From Longimicrobiales bacterium (lineage in GTDB: Bacteria > Gemmatimonadota > Gemmatimonadetes > Longimicrobiales > Gaopeijiaceae): a stretch of 64,000 nt of DNA. Numbering within the stretch: the stretch's first letter is position 1; the number at the start of each line of letters is the position of its first letter. This document shows, piece after piece, positions 62,443 through 64,000 of this stretch. Below the pieces are notes generated by a model. It had not been told where the DNA came from. It did not search any database and worked only from the letters and a program-made list of their open reading frames with translations. The stretch is from the NCBI GenBank assembly GCA_029245345.1, contig JAQWPM010000007.1, positions 100,018 to 164,017 on the forward strand, given 5' to 3'. A program made the position numbers and the translations under genes.

Positions 62443-63627
62443 ATGAATCTCCCGCGACCTAGTGTTCGAAGGATCAGCCCGAACACAAGTGACGTGATCG
62501 TCGTCGGGGCAGGCATCATTGGACTTGCCGCCGCTCACGCCCTTCTAGAAGCGGGAAGCAGCGTGCGGATTGTTGAACAATTCGAACCGGGAACTGGCCA
62601 ATCAACCAGAACTGGTGGAGGAATCCGAGTTGCCCACGGATCTGAAATAAACGTTCAAATGGCACAACTCAGTCTTCCAACTTGGCTCAACTTTGAGCAG
62701 AAGTTCGGTATCGACCCCCGCTACCAGCAAACGGGCCACCTTTTTCTCACTTCGAAAGACACCAACGGCCTGACGACTCAAGCCGACCTACTCAATTCAC
62801 TAGGAGTCCACTGCGATGTCTTGAGCAGGGAAGAACTCTGTGTACTCTGGCCGTCACTGGGTGTTACGGGCTTCCAAGCCGGCAACTACTGCAAGACCGG
62901 TGGATACCTCGACCATCATCGCGTAGTTGAGGGATTCGCCCAGAAGGTGCAAGCAGGCGGAGCGCATCTCGAATTCAACACACGAGTCGAGGGAATCCTT
63001 CGAGACGATGACAGGGTCATAGGAGTCCGCACTTCAGAGGGCTTGTTTACCGGCGAGACCGTCGTCAACGCTGCCGGGCCACACGCCGGAGTGATCTCCT
63101 CGCTTGCTGGACTCGAGGTCCCGTTCGTATCACGTCGCCACGAACTCCTGATCTTGGAACAAACAGCCCAAGTTCCCGAAAGCATCCCTTGGCTCATCGA
63201 TATCGATCAGCAGGTGCACATGCGTCCTGATGGCTCGGGGCGGGCGCTTGTTGGCGGTTTCCTTGGCCACGACGACCCAAGTAATCCAGACAGCTATGAC
63301 CAAGCCGTGTCGAAGAGATGGTCAACCGCTGTACGCGAACAAGCATCTCGGTCTTTTCGCCTCACTGGACCCAACTCCGCAGTCCTAAGTGGGTGGGCCG
63401 GCCTCTACCCTGGAACCGTCGATTATCTTCCCGTGCTCGAACGGTCGATTCCAGGCTTGGTTACTGCTGCCGGATTTTCCGGCACAGGCCTCATGCACGC
63501 TCCCGTTGTAGGCCAGATCGTTGCGGACCTCGTCAGAGGCGGGACCACCTCTGTCTTAGATATCTCCTCACTTCAATCCAGCCGCTTCGCCGAAGAGAAG
63601 AAGACTTTGGACTTCACCGGCTTCTGA
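62443..63627 (+). CDS. FAD-dependent oxidoreductase of the D-amino-acid oxidase/sarcosine oxidase family
   Basis: The 394-residue cytoplasmic flavoprotein has the Rossmann FAD motif VIVVGAGIIGLAAAHALLEAG, an R-rich RTGGGIRVAHG loop and VVNAAGPHAG, the family's second FAD contact. The C-terminal GFSGTGLMHAPVVGQIVADL is typical of DadA/SoxB/HcnC-type enzymes. It oxidises an amine or amino acid; the substrate is unknown. It is isolated between noncoding regions. Base composition looks lower in GC than the neighbours. Confidence 0.85.
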   Translation: MNLPRPSVRRISPNTSDVIVVGAGIIGLAAAHALLEAGSSVRIVEQFEPGTGQSTRTGGGIRVAHGSEINVQMAQLSLPTWLNFEQKFGIDPRYQQTGHLFLTSKDTNGLTTQADLLNSLGVHCDVLSREELCVLWPSLGVTGFQAGNYCKTGGYLDHHRVVEGFAQKVQAGGAHLEFNTRVEGILRDDDRVIGVRTSEGLFTGETVVNAAGPHAGVISSLAGLEVPFVSRRHELLILEQTAQVPESIPWLIDIDQQVHMRPDGSGRALVGGFLGHDDPSNPDSYDQAVSKRWSTAVREQASRSFRLTGPNSAVLSGWAGLYPGTVDYLPVLERSIPGLVTAAGFSGTGLMHAPVVGQIVADLVRGGTTSVLDISSLQSSRFAEEKKTLDFTGF

Positions 63628-64000
63628 CTATGCCTTCTCGTTGAGCGATGTCGACTCATAGGTTTAGATAGGCGAAAGGAGACTTCCTCCTCGACCCGAC
63701 CCCGGCCTTCGATCCTACCCAGGCCGAGCCGGTCCCAGAGTTGATATTCGACCCGCCGCTGCCCGCCGACTTCGACGACTGAGTCGCCCGCCTCCAGTCT
63801 GTCCGAACACGTTCGGCCACGCGGCCGCTCGCTTCCGCCCATTTCGACATCCCCTCGTCCCCCTCCCACATCTGAGCACTGTGCGCGACTCCGCTCGGGC
63901 TGCGCTCGGGCCAAATCCGCAGCCCCATGATCCGCAGCCCATGCCTCACGCTGTCCCCGCTCGCCTCTCACCTCATTTGGGCCGTTGAATTTCCTATCCG
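63628..64000. other. noncoding right edge with a possible C-terminal gene remnant
   Basis: No complete gene is supported. At 63672-63782 on the plus strand an open stretch, closed upstream by a TAG, reads FDPTQAEPVPELIFDPPLP followed by ADFDD and a stop; it resembles a protein C-terminus, but no family is recognised. Confidence 0.4.

Noticed and set aside
63573..63971. 132-codon minus-strand frame at the right edge
   Set aside because: Low-complexity Arg/Gly/Glu composition without family features; overlaps the 3' end of the flavoprotein gene.
1..64000. CRISPR arrays, rRNA genes, intact insertion sequences
   Set aside because: No regularly spaced repeats, rRNA-like sequence or intact transposase was seen anywhere in the window.

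Overview
The window (64 kb, high GC by eye) reads as the chromosome of a Gram-negative, diderm, aerobic bacterium. Supports for this are lipoprotein signal peptides, outer-membrane-type beta-barrel and RND remnants, a Tat-exported flavoprotein and a complete division/cell-wall (dcw) cluster. Gene order and the mix of families (LVIVD repeats, DUF305, M28 peptidases, CsgG/TPR lipoproteins) would suit Gemmatimonadota, but this is an inference and no marker gene was tested.

Region 1 (1-8.9 kb). A tightly overlapped minus-strand operon runs alr, cdd, a lipoprotein, an outer-membrane-like protein, mtaB and miaB (cut by the window edge). It diverges from mazG. A D-2-hydroxyacid dehydrogenase and asnS follow.

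Region 2 (8.9-31.2 kb). A long minus-strand dcw cluster runs mraZ, rsmH, ftsL, ftsI (with PASTA), murE, murF, mraY, murD, ftsW, murG, murC, ftsQ, ftsA, ftsZ. A strong hairpin follows, then an M23 lipoprotein peptidase, a VWA-like membrane protein, ftsY and recG. Nearly every junction overlaps by a few bases. murB and ddl are not in the cluster. The mraZ leader has a sigma70-like promoter followed by four TGGN repeats at exactly 10-bp spacing, which look like MraZ operator boxes.

Region 3 (31.5-49.1 kb). This region holds ordinary and accessory genes: a TPR protein, a thioesterase, a CsgG-like lipoprotein, a decayed response regulator, a glycerophosphodiesterase, a sensor kinase coupled to an acyl-CoA ligase, a Tat flavoprotein with a cytochrome c lipoprotein, a molybdenum-cofactor/formate-dehydrogenase maturation operon (small TM protein, fdhD, mobA, mobB, acyltransferase), speA and an M28 peptidase.

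Region 4 (49.1-53.3 kb). Gene remnants are followed by an LVIVD lipoprotein, a DUF305 lipoprotein and a secreted GlcG/HbpS-like protein.

Region 5 (53.3-59.2 kb) is the most unusual part. A 3'-half tRNA-Lys fragment, probably an attachment-site scar, and a sigma54-activator fragment border a compact cassette. The cassette has a plant-type fatty-acid alpha-dioxygenase with its own promoter, a cytochrome P450 two bases downstream, and a convergent type II NADH dehydrogenase fused to a cyclic-nucleotide-binding domain. A frameshifted RND-pump C-terminus lies just upstream. I infer a bacterial oxylipin (2-hydroperoxy fatty acid) pathway acquired by transfer.

Region 6 (59.2-64 kb). This is a partly decayed surface-polysaccharide-like locus: a truncated OCH1-type glycosyltransferase, a GNAT protein, a sulfotransferase and a truncated ABC-exporter N-terminus. 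It is followed by a D-amino-acid-oxidase-family flavoprotein and noncoding sequence.
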